From: an uncultured Lachnospiraceae bacterium
GTDB lineage: Bacteria; Bacillota; Clostridia; Lachnospirales; Lachnospiraceae
Assembly (NCBI GenBank): GCA_900554415.1
Contig: USGU01000005.1
Coordinates: 27,017 to 91,016 of the forward strand
Length of the DNA stretch: 64,000 nucleotides
Reading direction: 5' to 3'
The notes under the pieces are model-generated. The model saw only the letters and a list, made by a program, of their open reading frames with translations, had not been told where the DNA came from and searched no databases. Shown in pieces: positions 1-8,640 of this stretch (position 1 is the stretch's first letter; every line of letters begins with the position of its first letter). The translations under genes were made by a program, and so were the position numbers.

Positions 1-574
1 TTTCCGGCTTTAATTCGCCCTTTTCCAGTTTTTCAAGTGTCTGCACACAAAGCTTTGCTCCTGCCTCAGCAAGCAAATCATGAAGTTCTCCGCCTGTAAT
101 CTTATCTCCAAGCGGAACTTCAACTTTCTCCAGCATATCACCGGTGTCCAGTCCCTCATCCATCTGCATCGTAGTTACACCGGATACGCTTTCTCCATTG
201 ATGATCGCCCACTGGATCGGTGCTGCTCCTCTGTATTTTGGAAGCAGAGACGCATGGACATTGATACATCCGTATGGAGTCATTTCCAGAATTTCTTTTG
301 GCAGAATCTGTCCAAATGCAATGACAACGCAGACATCTGCCTGATATTTTTTCAATTCTTCAATACACTCCGGTCTTCTGACCCTCTCCGGCTGATAAAC
401 CGGAATTCCTTTTTCCAGTGCATATTCCTTTACCGGCGTATACTGCATTTCCTTTCCACGGCCCTTGGGTTTGTCAGGCTGGGTAACTGCCAGTACAACT
501 TCATGTCCGGCTTCTACCAGTGCCGCCAATGTGCCCACGGAAAAATCTGGTGTACCCATAAAAATGACTTTCAT
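1..574 (-). CDS. fmt: Methionyl-tRNA formyltransferase (C-terminal part cut by window edge)
   Basis: Transfers a formyl group from 10-formyl-tetrahydrofolate to initiator Met-tRNA in the cytoplasm. About 191 N-terminal residues are visible and begin MKVIFMGTPDFSV, the usual start of the family; the folate-binding and catalytic stretch SLLPKYRGAAPIQWAI lies near residue 115. The ATG at 574 is preceded by an AGGAGG ribosome-binding site. It lies just downstream of def, so the formylase and deformylase that act on the same N-terminal methionine are made together. The 3' end, including the C-terminal OB-like domain, is outside the window. Confidence 0.97.
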   Translation of the reverse strand, partial: MKVIFMGTPDFSVGTLAALVEAGHEVVLAVTQPDKPKGRGKEMQYTPVKEYALEKGIPVYQPERVRRPECIEELKKYQADVCVVIAFGQILPKEILEMTPYGCINVHASLLPKYRGAAPIQWAIINGESVSGVTTMQMDEGLDTGDMLEKVEVPLGDKITGGELHDLLAEAGAKLCVQTLEKLEKGELKPE

Positions 575-611
575 TTCCCGGTCCTCCTTTTCCATTATTT
601 ATCTCTTTTGT

Positions 612-1082
612 TTATTCTTCGTCGTAAGTCACGTCTTCTAACTGACCTTCTACCTTTTCTACATACATATGACCTTCCAGATGGTCCAGTTCATGGCAGA
701 TTGCACGGGCTAAAAGTTCTTCTCCTTCAATAATATACTCTTCCATATTTTCGTCAAGTGCTTTAGCCTTCACATAGTTTGGTCTTGTCACCTGACCTGC
801 CTTTCCCGGAAGACTTAAACAGCCTTCACTTCCTGTCTGTGAACCGCTGGTTTCCAGAATAACCGGATTTATCATAACAATCGGTCCTTCTCCTACATCA
901 ATGACAACGATACGCTTCAGGACTCCTACCTGCGGTGCTGCCAGCCCTACTCCGTTTGCCTCATACATCGTTTCCAGCATATCATCAATTAAGTCCTGTG
1001 TGCGGGGTGTCATTTGTTTTACCTCTTTGCACACCTTTTTCAATACTTCATCACCCATTATTCTGATTTCTCTGATTGCCAT
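612..1082 (-). CDS. def: Peptide deformylase
   Basis: Removes the N-formyl group from nascent proteins; a metal-dependent cytosolic hydrolase. All three family motifs are present in order: GVGLAAPQVG, EGCLSLPG (metal-binding Cys) and HELDHLEG (the HExxH-type metal ligands and catalytic Glu). I start it at the ATG at 1082 (MAIREIRI), which has a GGAGG site 7 bases upstream; the reading frame stays open to 1115, but that extension runs into the end of priA and has no better start. This gives 156 residues, normal for a bacterial deformylase. It sits 22 bases after priA and 37 bases before fmt, consistent with one priA-def-fmt transcript. Confidence 0.97.
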   Translation of the reverse strand: MAIREIRIMGDEVLKKVCKEVKQMTPRTQDLIDDMLETMYEANGVGLAAPQVGVLKRIVVIDVGEGPIVMINPVILETSGSQTGSEGCLSLPGKAGQVTRPNYVKAKALDENMEEYIIEGEELLARAICHELDHLEGHMYVEKVEGQLEDVTYDEE

Positions 1083-1104
1083 TTTATTTCCTCCTTTTGC
1101 CTTA

Positions 1105-3345
1105 TCAGAATCCATTTACGGGGTCAAAATCAAACTGAATCCTGATTTTGTCAAATCCCCTGTTCATTTCAATATATTGTTCCATGTAATCTTTCATGTG
1201 GATTAACATGTCGTTCGAATCTGCTTTCATATAAAGTACCCGTCTGTAAATATCTTTCACTTTTCCAATATACGGACTTGCCGGTCCGATAAGCTGAATC
1301 TGACGGTTCTTTCCTATTCTGTGTGCATATTCTTTCAGATAAAATGCACCCTTGTCCAATAATCCTTCGTCCTCCGAAGAAAGCAATACTGCCAGCAAAT
1401 GTTCTGCCGGTGGATATCCCATCAGCTCCCGGTATTTTATCTCTTCTTCGTAGAACTGCTCATAATTCTGTGCAGCTGCCGCCTGAATACTGTAATGCTC
1501 CGGATTATAAGTCTGAATCACCACTTCACCGGGAGTCGTACCTCTTCCTGCACGGCCTGCTGCCTGAGTCAGAAGTGCAAAGGTTCTCTCCGAGGCCCGG
1601 TAGTCATCTGCATAAAGTGACATATCCGCAGCCAGTACTCCCACAAGTGTGACATTTGGAAAATCATGTCCCTTCACAATCATCTGGGTTCCCACTAGGA
1701 TATCTGCCTCTTCATTTGCAAAGGCACTTAATATCTTCTCATGCCCTTCCTTCGCCCTTGTGGTATCCAAATCCATCCTGAGTATTCTTGCTCCGGGAAA
1801 TTCCCGTCTCACCAGTTCTTCAATCTGCTGAGTTCCTGCACGAAAACCACCGATATGTGCAGAACCGCAGGATGGACACCTTCTTACAGTCTGTTCTTCG
1901 TAACCACAATAATGGCAGACCATTCTCCCATTATTATGAGCAGACAGGGAAACATCGCAATGAGGACATTTTACTACATATCCGCAAGACCTGCAAGAAA
2001 GGAATCCTGCATATCCCCTTCGATTTAAAAACAACATGGTCTGTTCCTTCTTTTGCAGCCGGTCCTGCATGCGTTTTCTTAAGTCGTCGCTCAGAATTGA
2101 TTTGTTTCCTTTTTTCAGTTCTTCTCTCATATCTGCCACATACACACTGGGCAGCCCGCTTCTTGCAATTCTATTTTCCAGCCTTAAAAGTTTATACGTT
2201 CCACACTGACAACGGTAAAAGGACTCCAGCGACGGGGTTGCCGAACCAAGTACCACGCTTGCCCCTTCCAGCTTTGCACGCTGCACGGCCGTTTCTCTTG
2301 CATGATATCTTGGAATCTGTTCACTCTTATAAGATGCCTCATGTTCTTCGTCGATCACAATCAGTCCCAGATTCGGAAAAGGTGTGAACAAGGCTGAACG
2401 GGGGCCAATCATCACATCTATTTTTCCTTCTTTGGCACGCATCATCTGGTCGTACCGCTCTCCTGCCGATAAACGGGAATTCATAATGGAAATCCGTTCT
2501 CCGAATCTTCTCCGAAACCGCATGACTGTCTGATAGGTCAGAGCAATCTCTGGAATCAGCATAATGGCCTGCCCGCCTGCATTTACCACCTGCTGAATCA
2601 TTTCTATATATACCTCGGTCTTACCGCTTCCGGTAATTCCATATAACAAATAGGTCTGATAATCCTGTTTTTCATAATCTTTCTGAAACTGTCTGATGGC
2701 ATATTCCTGCTCTGCGGTGTAGGTGATATTTCTGTCCTGTACTTCCTGTTCATGCACCGGATTCCGGTAAATCTGCCGGGACACCACTTCCAGAACACCC
2801 TGTTCTTCCAGAGCACGCACCACCGGGAGTGTGATATTCAGTTTCTTGCTTACCAGTGAAAATGGAATCTCTGCGTCATCCAAAAGTGCTGCCATCAGCC
2901 GCGCTCTCGCTTTCTGGTTCTTATGCAGGTACTGCTCCAGACGTTCTTTTCCGGCCTCCACGCTAATCACTCTGCGCAGAATCCGTTCTTCCTTCTTCCG
3001 CTCTTCTTTCTTAATAGGAAGCACGGTTTTCAAAGCCTGAATCATGGTTCCGCCATAGGACTCCTTCATCCATGCCGCCAGTTCCACTAGATTTGCCTCC
3101 ACGGCAACCCGGTTCTTTGCCGGCTCCAGAATTGCCTTCATCTTTGTGACATCATACTCGCACTTTTCGGAAAATCCTACGATATACCCATTTCGGACGG
3201 TGTCTCCTTTTCCAAAAGGTACGCATACTTCCATCCCAATCCGCAACTTTCCTTCCAGTTCCTGCGGTACCATGTACTGAAAGATTTTATCCAGTTTTTC
3301 ATGTGTAATATCCATAATCACATCTGCATACATTCTGTTATCCAC
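1105..3345 (-). CDS. priA: Primosomal protein N' (replication restart helicase PriA)
   Basis: A 746-residue DEAH-type superfamily 2 helicase that reloads the replisome at collapsed forks. The N-terminal DNA-binding domain is followed by Walker A (GITGSGKTEVYI, near residue 238) and Walker B (VIDEEHEASYKSEQ). A zinc-binding block of eight cysteines (CRSCGY, CPHC, CHYC, CPSC) interrupts the helicase lobes as in all PriA, and the motif GRAGRG marks motif VI. Length is typical. It follows murE on the same strand after 51 bases and precedes def, so it is probably part of a murE-priA-def-fmt transcript. Confidence 0.97.
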   Translation of the reverse strand: MDNRMYADVIMDITHEKLDKIFQYMVPQELEGKLRIGMEVCVPFGKGDTVRNGYIVGFSEKCEYDVTKMKAILEPAKNRVAVEANLVELAAWMKESYGGTMIQALKTVLPIKKEERKKEERILRRVISVEAGKERLEQYLHKNQKARARLMAALLDDAEIPFSLVSKKLNITLPVVRALEEQGVLEVVSRQIYRNPVHEQEVQDRNITYTAEQEYAIRQFQKDYEKQDYQTYLLYGITGSGKTEVYIEMIQQVVNAGGQAIMLIPEIALTYQTVMRFRRRFGERISIMNSRLSAGERYDQMMRAKEGKIDVMIGPRSALFTPFPNLGLIVIDEEHEASYKSEQIPRYHARETAVQRAKLEGASVVLGSATPSLESFYRCQCGTYKLLRLENRIARSGLPSVYVADMREELKKGNKSILSDDLRKRMQDRLQKKEQTMLFLNRRGYAGFLSCRSCGYVVKCPHCDVSLSAHNNGRMVCHYCGYEEQTVRRCPSCGSAHIGGFRAGTQQIEELVRREFPGARILRMDLDTTRAKEGHEKILSAFANEEADILVGTQMIVKGHDFPNVTLVGVLAADMSLYADDYRASERTFALLTQAAGRAGRGTTPGEVVIQTYNPEHYSIQAAAAQNYEQFYEEEIKYRELMGYPPAEHLLAVLLSSEDEGLLDKGAFYLKEYAHRIGKNRQIQLIGPASPYIGKVKDIYRRVLYMKADSNDMLIHMKDYMEQYIEMNRGFDKIRIQFDFDPVNGF

Positions 3346-3396
3346 ACTTTCTCTTGCTCGTAGTTTCCGTCTGGCATTTATATACTATTTCCTGAT

Positions 3397-4980
3397 TCAC
3401 TGTCCGGGACTATCCTGTTGCTTCTGCAGCAGCTCTCTCTTCTGCAGCAGTTCTCTCTGCCGCATTGCATCTCTGACCAGCTCATGGTCATCCATATAAT
3501 AGCGCACACCATGTATCTCCTGATACTTCTCATGACCTTTTCCTGCAATCAGCACAATATCTCCGGCCCTCGCCTCCCGGATTGCCTCTGCCACTGCCAT
3601 CCAGCGGTCCATGATTACTTTCATGTTCTTTTCTTCGTCATCTGCTGCTTTCTCTTCTGCCTTTTTGATACCTTCTATAATATCCTGAATAATCTTCTCT
3701 GGATTTTCCTCTCTCGGATTATCATTCGTTAAAATAATCTCATCCGCAAGTAGTCCGGCTGCTTCCCCCATTTCCAGCCTGCGTATCTTTGCCCTGCCGC
3801 CTCCGCATCCAAATACTACAATGATTCGGGATGGCTTGTAAGTGCGCATCGTCTGAAGTACCTTCTTCAAACTCATACCATTATGAGCATAATCTATATA
3901 GCACGCAATATTTTCTTTCCACGGTATCCGTTCCATTCTCCCATTAACAAATACCGTTTCCAGCGTTTTGGCACATGCATCCAGCGGAAGCTTCAGGCAT
4001 TCCACCACGGATAGCGCTGCAAGGGCATTGTACACATTAAAACTTCCCGGCTGTTGCAGACAGACAGAGATTCCTTTTACTTCAAAGCGGGTTACCGGAA
4101 TCCCGTCTTCCATAAGTAGTTGAATGTTTTCTCCCCTCAAAATATGGGACTCTCCATACATTCTTGTCTCTTTTTTTTCAGGCTGGCAGGTAAAACCGTG
4201 TTTTTCACATGTAGTTCTACGAAACATATACCCGGTCTGAATATCATCCAGATTCCCGATTCCTATCTGACATACTTTAAAAAGTCTGGATTTATAATAC
4301 CGGTACTCGCTTAGGCTCGCATGTTCTCCCGGACCCACATGGTCCTCCCCCAGATTCGTAAATACCCCAATCAGAAACGAAAGCCCGTATACACGTTTCT
4401 GCTTCATTCCCTGAGAAGAGACTTCCATGACTACATACTCGCAGCCTTTATCTTTCATTTTAACAAAATACTCCTGAATGGTAAAGGCATCCGGTGTAGT
4501 ATTCTTTGTGAAAATCCATTCTTCTCCGTCATAAATACCTAATGTTCCTATAAGACCCGTTCTTATCCCCTGTGCTTCCAGCATTTGGCGAATCATCATA
4601 GATACGGTGGTCTTTCCTTTCGTTCCGGTAATTCCAATCAACTTCAATTTTTCTGCCGGATGTCCAAAATAATTGGCCGCCATCTGCGCATAAGCTTCCC
4701 TGCAGTCCCGTACCAGTAATACCGTCAGGTTTGGCGGAAAATCAAATAAATGTCCATGCTTTCCCATTTTTTCGACAACCAGCACCTGTGCTCCCCGCTG
4801 CCACGCTTCTTCCATATAGTCATGTCCATCACGGGCCGTTCCGTTTATACAGACAAATAAGTCTCCACGTTTTGTTCTTTTTGAATCGCATACGATGTTT
4901 TCTATCTCTATTTTATAGAGTGGAAGCACTTCTTGTAGTAGCACATAATCCATTTTATACAGCAGGGATTGCAGATTCAT
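3397..4980 (-). CDS. murE: UDP-MurNAc-tripeptide ligase, meso-DAP type (MurE 1)
   Basis: Adds the third stem residue to UDP-MurNAc-L-Ala-D-Glu in the cytoplasm. The ATP site GITGTKGKTT (near residue 120) and the carbamylated-lysine region are intact. The amino-acid-selecting motif reads DNPRE (in LTNDNPREENPEK), the Arg-containing form that established work links to meso-diaminopimelate. The C-terminal ~15 residues contain a short repeat (RELLQKRELLQKQQ) that looks like an internal duplication of RELLQK. I prefer the ATG at 4980, which has GAGG six bases upstream; an ATG at 4992 in frame sits on top of its own possible site. A second MurE of a different type lies next door (5061-6578), separated by a strong terminator. 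Confidence 0.93.
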   Translation of the reverse strand: MNLQSLLYKMDYVLLQEVLPLYKIEIENIVCDSKRTKRGDLFVCINGTARDGHDYMEEAWQRGAQVLVVEKMGKHGHLFDFPPNLTVLLVRDCREAYAQMAANYFGHPAEKLKLIGITGTKGKTTVSMMIRQMLEAQGIRTGLIGTLGIYDGEEWIFTKNTTPDAFTIQEYFVKMKDKGCEYVVMEVSSQGMKQKRVYGLSFLIGVFTNLGEDHVGPGEHASLSEYRYYKSRLFKVCQIGIGNLDDIQTGYMFRRTTCEKHGFTCQPEKKETRMYGESHILRGENIQLLMEDGIPVTRFEVKGISVCLQQPGSFNVYNALAALSVVECLKLPLDACAKTLETVFVNGRMERIPWKENIACYIDYAHNGMSLKKVLQTMRTYKPSRIIVVFGCGGGRAKIRRLEMGEAAGLLADEIILTNDNPREENPEKIIQDIIEGIKKAEEKAADDEEKNMKVIMDRWMAVAEAIREARAGDIVLIAGKGHEKYQEIHGVRYYMDDHELVRDAMRQRELLQKRELLQKQQDSPGQ

Positions 4981-5027
4981 GTCTTGCCTCATTTCCTATC
5001 TTCACTACTGTATTTTATGAAAAATGG

Positions 5028-5057
5028 AAGCAGGAAGTGCAATCACACTTCCTGCTT
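5028..5057 (-). terminator. Rho-independent terminator after the second murE
   Basis: Perfect 12-bp stem (5028-5039 with 5046-5057) around a 6-base loop. Read on the minus strand the stem is followed by CCATTTTTC. It lies immediately behind the stop codon at 5061 and separates the Asl/racemase/MurE unit from the murE-priA-def-fmt unit. Confidence 0.85.
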
Positions 5058-5060
5058 TCT

Positions 5061-6578
5061 CTATGCATGTAATCTGTCATATTCTTCCAGACACTCTTTC
5101 ACTTGCTCCGCATCCGATTTGCATGGCACCTTCTTTGTACCATACTTGAGCCAGGTTTCATCACCTTTTCCCATAATCAGGAACACGGTCTTGCCTTCTG
5201 CTTCGTCCATCGCCATTTTGATGGCTTCCTGACGATTTTCCACAATTTTGTATGGGCAGTTCTTTTCTTCCACATACACTGCAATCTGTTTGCAGATATC
5301 CAGTACCTCTTCCTTAGCCGGGTCATCTGCAGTGAGATAAATCATATCTGCATTCTCACCTGCCACCTGTCCCATATCCCGTCTTCGAGTAAGTGCTTTA
5401 TTGCCCGGAGAACCGAATACCGCTACTATCTTATAATCTGGATATTCATCCTTTGTAGATGAAAACAGTTTCTCATAACTTAATTTGTTATGTGCAAAAT
5501 CTACAATAGCAATTCTCTGCTTGTCCTCACTGCTGTATAATTCCATTCTTCCTTTGGAACGTGCCCGGTATAAACCAGACTTCATATACGGAGCTGGAAT
5601 ATGCAGAAGCATGGCTGCTCCAATGACTGCCAGCGCATTTTCTACATTGAAAAGTCCCGGCATGGTAAGTCTGAACTCTTCGTCAAACTCTGCGGTCTTT
5701 ACCCGGAAAACAGTCTCATGTCCATCCTTCTCAATCTCATAACCATAAACATCTGCCTGTGAATCCTGTGTACTGAACGTAATAGTCCGTTCGCATACCT
5801 TTGCCGCCTCTATGATTCGTTCTGCAAAATCTGCATCTTTATTAACCACTGCATATCTTGCCCGCTTAAACATCAGTAACTTGGATGCAAAATAATCTTC
5901 AAAATCCGGATGCTCAATTGGACTGATATGGTCTTCTGAAATATTAAGGAAAATTCCCACATCCAGTTTCATATTGTTCACTCTTCCATATTTCAGTGCC
6001 TGAGAGGATACCTCCATCTGTGCAAACGTAATCCCGCTGTCCACTGCATGTCGCAGGTGCTCCTGCAATTCTACCGCTTCCGGTGTGGTAAGACTGGATT
6101 CTTCCCGGATTACCCCGTCGTAAATGTCAATGGAAGAAAGGATTGCACTTTCTTTTCCACCTGTGGCTTCCATATAGTCATCCACGATTGCTTTCATATA
6201 GTAAGCAGAAGTGGATTTTCCCTTGGTTCCTCCGATTCCCACAATAGTAAGTTTTTTCCACGGTGCATTGTTGAACATTTCCGCAAGAGCAGGCATGGCA
6301 CTGCGGATATCCTCTACAAGCAGGTAAGGAATTTCTGTCTCTGTCTCATATTTTTTCTCACTGACATAAGCAATGGCACCTCTTCGAATTGCTTCCTCCA
6401 GATATTCTGCCTTAAAGGCTGCGCCCTTGCAAATAAACAGTGTGCCTTCTTTCACCTTTTTCGAATCAAAGGTAAGGTACTCCACTGTATCAGCTTCTGC
6501 GCCTGTCATACGGCATTCTTTCAATAAATATGCTTTTCCAAGAAGATTGGAATATTCTGCTAATGTATATTTTTTCAT
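5061..6578 (-). CDS. Mur ligase, MurE-like with L-lysine-type motif (MurE 2)
   Basis: A 505-residue Mur ligase with the N-terminal MurE domain (DSKKVKEGTLFICKG), ATP site GGTKGKST (residues 117-123), central DFAHNKLSYEKL and a C-terminal selectivity motif TADDPAKE. DDPA belongs to the D(D/N)P(N/A) form known from L-Lys-adding MurE enzymes, unlike the DNPR of its neighbour. So by motif it should add L-Lys rather than DAP to UDP-MurNAc-L-Ala-D-Glu. It is the third gene of an operon with an aspartate racemase (22 bases upstream) and a D-aspartate-ligase-like enzyme, which would act on the lysine side chain. An alternative is a Mur ligase for another amino acid or polymer. The ATG follows an AGGAAGGG site. 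Confidence 0.85.
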   Translation of the reverse strand: MKKYTLAEYSNLLGKAYLLKECRMTGAEADTVEYLTFDSKKVKEGTLFICKGAAFKAEYLEEAIRRGAIAYVSEKKYETETEIPYLLVEDIRSAMPALAEMFNNAPWKKLTIVGIGGTKGKSTSAYYMKAIVDDYMEATGGKESAILSSIDIYDGVIREESSLTTPEAVELQEHLRHAVDSGITFAQMEVSSQALKYGRVNNMKLDVGIFLNISEDHISPIEHPDFEDYFASKLLMFKRARYAVVNKDADFAERIIEAAKVCERTITFSTQDSQADVYGYEIEKDGHETVFRVKTAEFDEEFRLTMPGLFNVENALAVIGAAMLLHIPAPYMKSGLYRARSKGRMELYSSEDKQRIAIVDFAHNKLSYEKLFSSTKDEYPDYKIVAVFGSPGNKALTRRRDMGQVAGENADMIYLTADDPAKEEVLDICKQIAVYVEEKNCPYKIVENRQEAIKMAMDEAEGKTVFLIMGKGDETWLKYGTKKVPCKSDAEQVKECLEEYDRLHA

Positions 6579-6600
6579 CCGTAATCCCTTCCTGTCCGTG

Positions 6601-7305
6601 TTAGGCTTCTTTCAGTTCTGCTCCGGAGCGCAAAATAGATTCTTTCACCAGAATATCCATGGCATCAATACAATCTTCCGGAACCGGATAATATTCTTTA
6701 AATACAGAAATCTCTGTACATGCCAGAATCACCGCATCACACCCCTGTTGTTTTAAATCTTCATATGCCCGGTCAAATTTTGCTTTGTCAGCCGGCTTTC
6801 CACTCTTAATTTCATCATAAATCAGTGACATAACACCCTTCTGCGCTTCTTCGCCCGGCGCAACCGCCTGTACCCCCATCTTCTCGCACACGCGGAAATA
6901 AGTGCCCGCACGCAGGGTTCCATCGGTTCCCATAATTCCAATCTTCTTTACATTTGGATTTGCCTGTAAAATTGCTTTCACTGTTTCCTCTAACATATTG
7001 ATGATTGGAATCTTCGTTTCTTTCTGTAAATCTTCCAGAAAATAATGGAACGTATTACACGGGATAGCAATATTCTCCACTCCCAGCATTTCCAGTGCAC
7101 GGATATCCTGCATGGCAGCCTCTAATACTGCACTTTTATCTCCAGTCAGAATCGCATGGGTTCTGTCCGGCATACTTGCATGACTTAAAATCACAATATC
7201 CAGATGCTCCTGGTCACTGGCAGCTTTGGTTCTTCCTGTAATTCTCGCATAAAAAAAACTGGTAGCCTCCGGTCCCATACCTCCGATAATTCCTAATTTT
7301 TTCAT
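6601..7305 (-). CDS. Aspartate/glutamate racemase family protein, probable aspartate racemase
   Basis: A 234-residue cofactor-independent racemase. It starts MKKLGIIGGMGPEAT, typical of aspartate racemases, and carries both catalytic cysteines in IPCNTFHYF and LACTEIS. The expected reaction is L-Asp to D-Asp. The ATG at 7305 is preceded by GGTGG eight bases upstream; an in-frame GTG at 7317 lacks a spaced site and overlaps the neighbour's 3' region. It lies 16 bases after the ATP-grasp ligase gene and 22 bases before MurE 2, which suggests that it feeds D-aspartate to the ligase, as the paired racemase does in Enterococcus faecium. Glutamate specificity cannot be excluded by sequence alone. 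Confidence 0.88.
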   Translation of the reverse strand: MKKLGIIGGMGPEATSFFYARITGRTKAASDQEHLDIVILSHASMPDRTHAILTGDKSAVLEAAMQDIRALEMLGVENIAIPCNTFHYFLEDLQKETKIPIINMLEETVKAILQANPNVKKIGIMGTDGTLRAGTYFRVCEKMGVQAVAPGEEAQKGVMSLIYDEIKSGKPADKAKFDRAYEDLKQQGCDAVILACTEISVFKEYYPVPEDCIDAMDILVKESILRSGAELKEA

Positions 7306-7321
7306 ATTGATGTCCACCTCT

Positions 7322-8536
7322 TTAACTGTAATATTTCTTAAATTTCACAAAATGACTGAAATAGGTTCTGAGTAGTCCGTAAAGCCTTTTCGGTGCCAGG
7401 TCCCCCTTCATAAATACCGGGTTTACTACCTTCTTTTCCTTCATCAGCTTACGCATTTTCTCCTGATTCTGTGGTTCCTTTACATATTTTAATGCGACCT
7501 GCTTTGGAACTACCATCCAGAGATGTTCATTCTTCGCCATTTCAAACTGCAATTCTTTTCCATAAATATATTCTTCTACAATGTATTTCGCCACGTTGTA
7601 GCCGGAACTGGTCACATAGAAATTGCTTCTGCCCTGTCTCGTATTGATTTCGAAAAACTTGTACTTTCCATCCCGCTTATCAAACTTGATATCGCAGTTG
7701 GAAAATCCAACATAGTGCAAATCTTCCAGCAGGTTTTTCACACGAAGCATCAATTCTTCATTCGGCTCCGTAATAATGAGGGCATGATTTCCAAGTCCGT
7801 GCGGTGTATGTTCCTCCAGCAGCACATGACCAAGACACATCATCTTCACTTTCCCGTTCTGGTCAGAATAAGAAGTAAGCACTGCCATATTCTCATCATT
7901 TCCCGGAATCATATCCTGGATAATCATCTTATCCGGATACCCCGCATCGTAGGTATCCTTGATTGCCTGATTCAGTTCTTCTCTGCTGTTTACAATAAAC
8001 ACTTTCTTCTGGGTCGGAAATGGATGTTCCCAATAATGCGTGCTTTCTGTCGGCTTTAAAACCACCGGATAAGAGAAATTCATCTCAAAATCCAGTCCCA
8101 TGGACGGTTCATAAATAATTGTACCCGGATAATCCACCCCATGTTTATCACAAAGCTGATAGAAATTATCCTTTCTCTGTAAATATTCCATGAGCTCGTA
8201 ATTCGGATATGGGGCAATAATATTACTGCCAAGCTTCTCACGGTTTCTCATAATCTGGGCAGCATAACCGTCACTTGCCGCCATCAGAATAATCTTCTTA
8301 TCCTTGTGTTCCTCTGCGAATTTTCCGATTCGCTCCAGGAAATATGCATCCGTATCAATCCGTGTATCATGTTCATAAATCGTAATTTTACTGTGAAAGC
8401 TTGGTCCCGATGGGAACTTGCCAAACACATAAGTCTTAACATGATATTCTTCATAAAATGCGCGCGCTACGCTATATGTGTTAATATCCCCGCCAAGTAC
8501 AACCGGGATAAATTCTCTTTCTTTAAATGTCAACAT
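7322..8536 (-). CDS. ATP-grasp ligase resembling D-aspartate ligase (Asl/BppA type)
   Basis: A 404-residue ATP-grasp carboxylate-amine ligase. The N-terminal EFIPVVLGGDINTYSVAR, the central MIIQDMIPGNDENM and the metal-binding end KFFEINTRQGRSNF closely resemble what I recall of E. faecium Asl, which attaches D-Asp to the epsilon-amino group of L-Lys in the peptidoglycan precursor. No membrane segment or signal peptide is seen, so it should act in the cytoplasm. It is the first gene of the unit, behind a near-consensus promoter, and is followed by the racemase and an L-Lys-type MurE, which together would supply the donor and the acceptor. The C-terminus is basic (RTYFSHFVKFKKYYS). Another peptide-bond ligase activity is possible. 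Confidence 0.82.
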   Translation of the reverse strand: MLTFKEREFIPVVLGGDINTYSVARAFYEEYHVKTYVFGKFPSGPSFHSKITIYEHDTRIDTDAYFLERIGKFAEEHKDKKIILMAASDGYAAQIMRNREKLGSNIIAPYPNYELMEYLQRKDNFYQLCDKHGVDYPGTIIYEPSMGLDFEMNFSYPVVLKPTESTHYWEHPFPTQKKVFIVNSREELNQAIKDTYDAGYPDKMIIQDMIPGNDENMAVLTSYSDQNGKVKMMCLGHVLLEEHTPHGLGNHALIITEPNEELMLRVKNLLEDLHYVGFSNCDIKFDKRDGKYKFFEINTRQGRSNFYVTSSGYNVAKYIVEEYIYGKELQFEMAKNEHLWMVVPKQVALKYVKEPQNQEKMRKLMKEKKVVNPVFMKGDLAPKRLYGLLRTYFSHFVKFKKYYS

Positions 8537-8573
8537 GCCAAGAGCACGCTCCTTTCCTCTTATAGCTTATAGC

Positions 8574-8603
8574 ATTATACCTCATGTTTTTTGAGCATGT
8601 CAA
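8574..8603 (-). promoter_or_regulatory. Sigma-A promoter of the Asl-like/racemase/MurE 2 operon
   Basis: On the minus strand: -35 TTGACA (8598-8603), 18-base spacer, -10 TATAAT (8574-8579). Both hexamers are perfect consensus, about 40 bases ahead of the ATG at 8536. This argues for strong, constitutive expression. Confidence 0.85.
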
Positions 8604-8640
8604 GAAATGGGACATGATATCCGAAAACAACTGATATTTC

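Noticed and set aside
8604..8640. Terminator of dinB
   Set aside because: The GATATC/GATATT pairing is too short and lacks a T-run.
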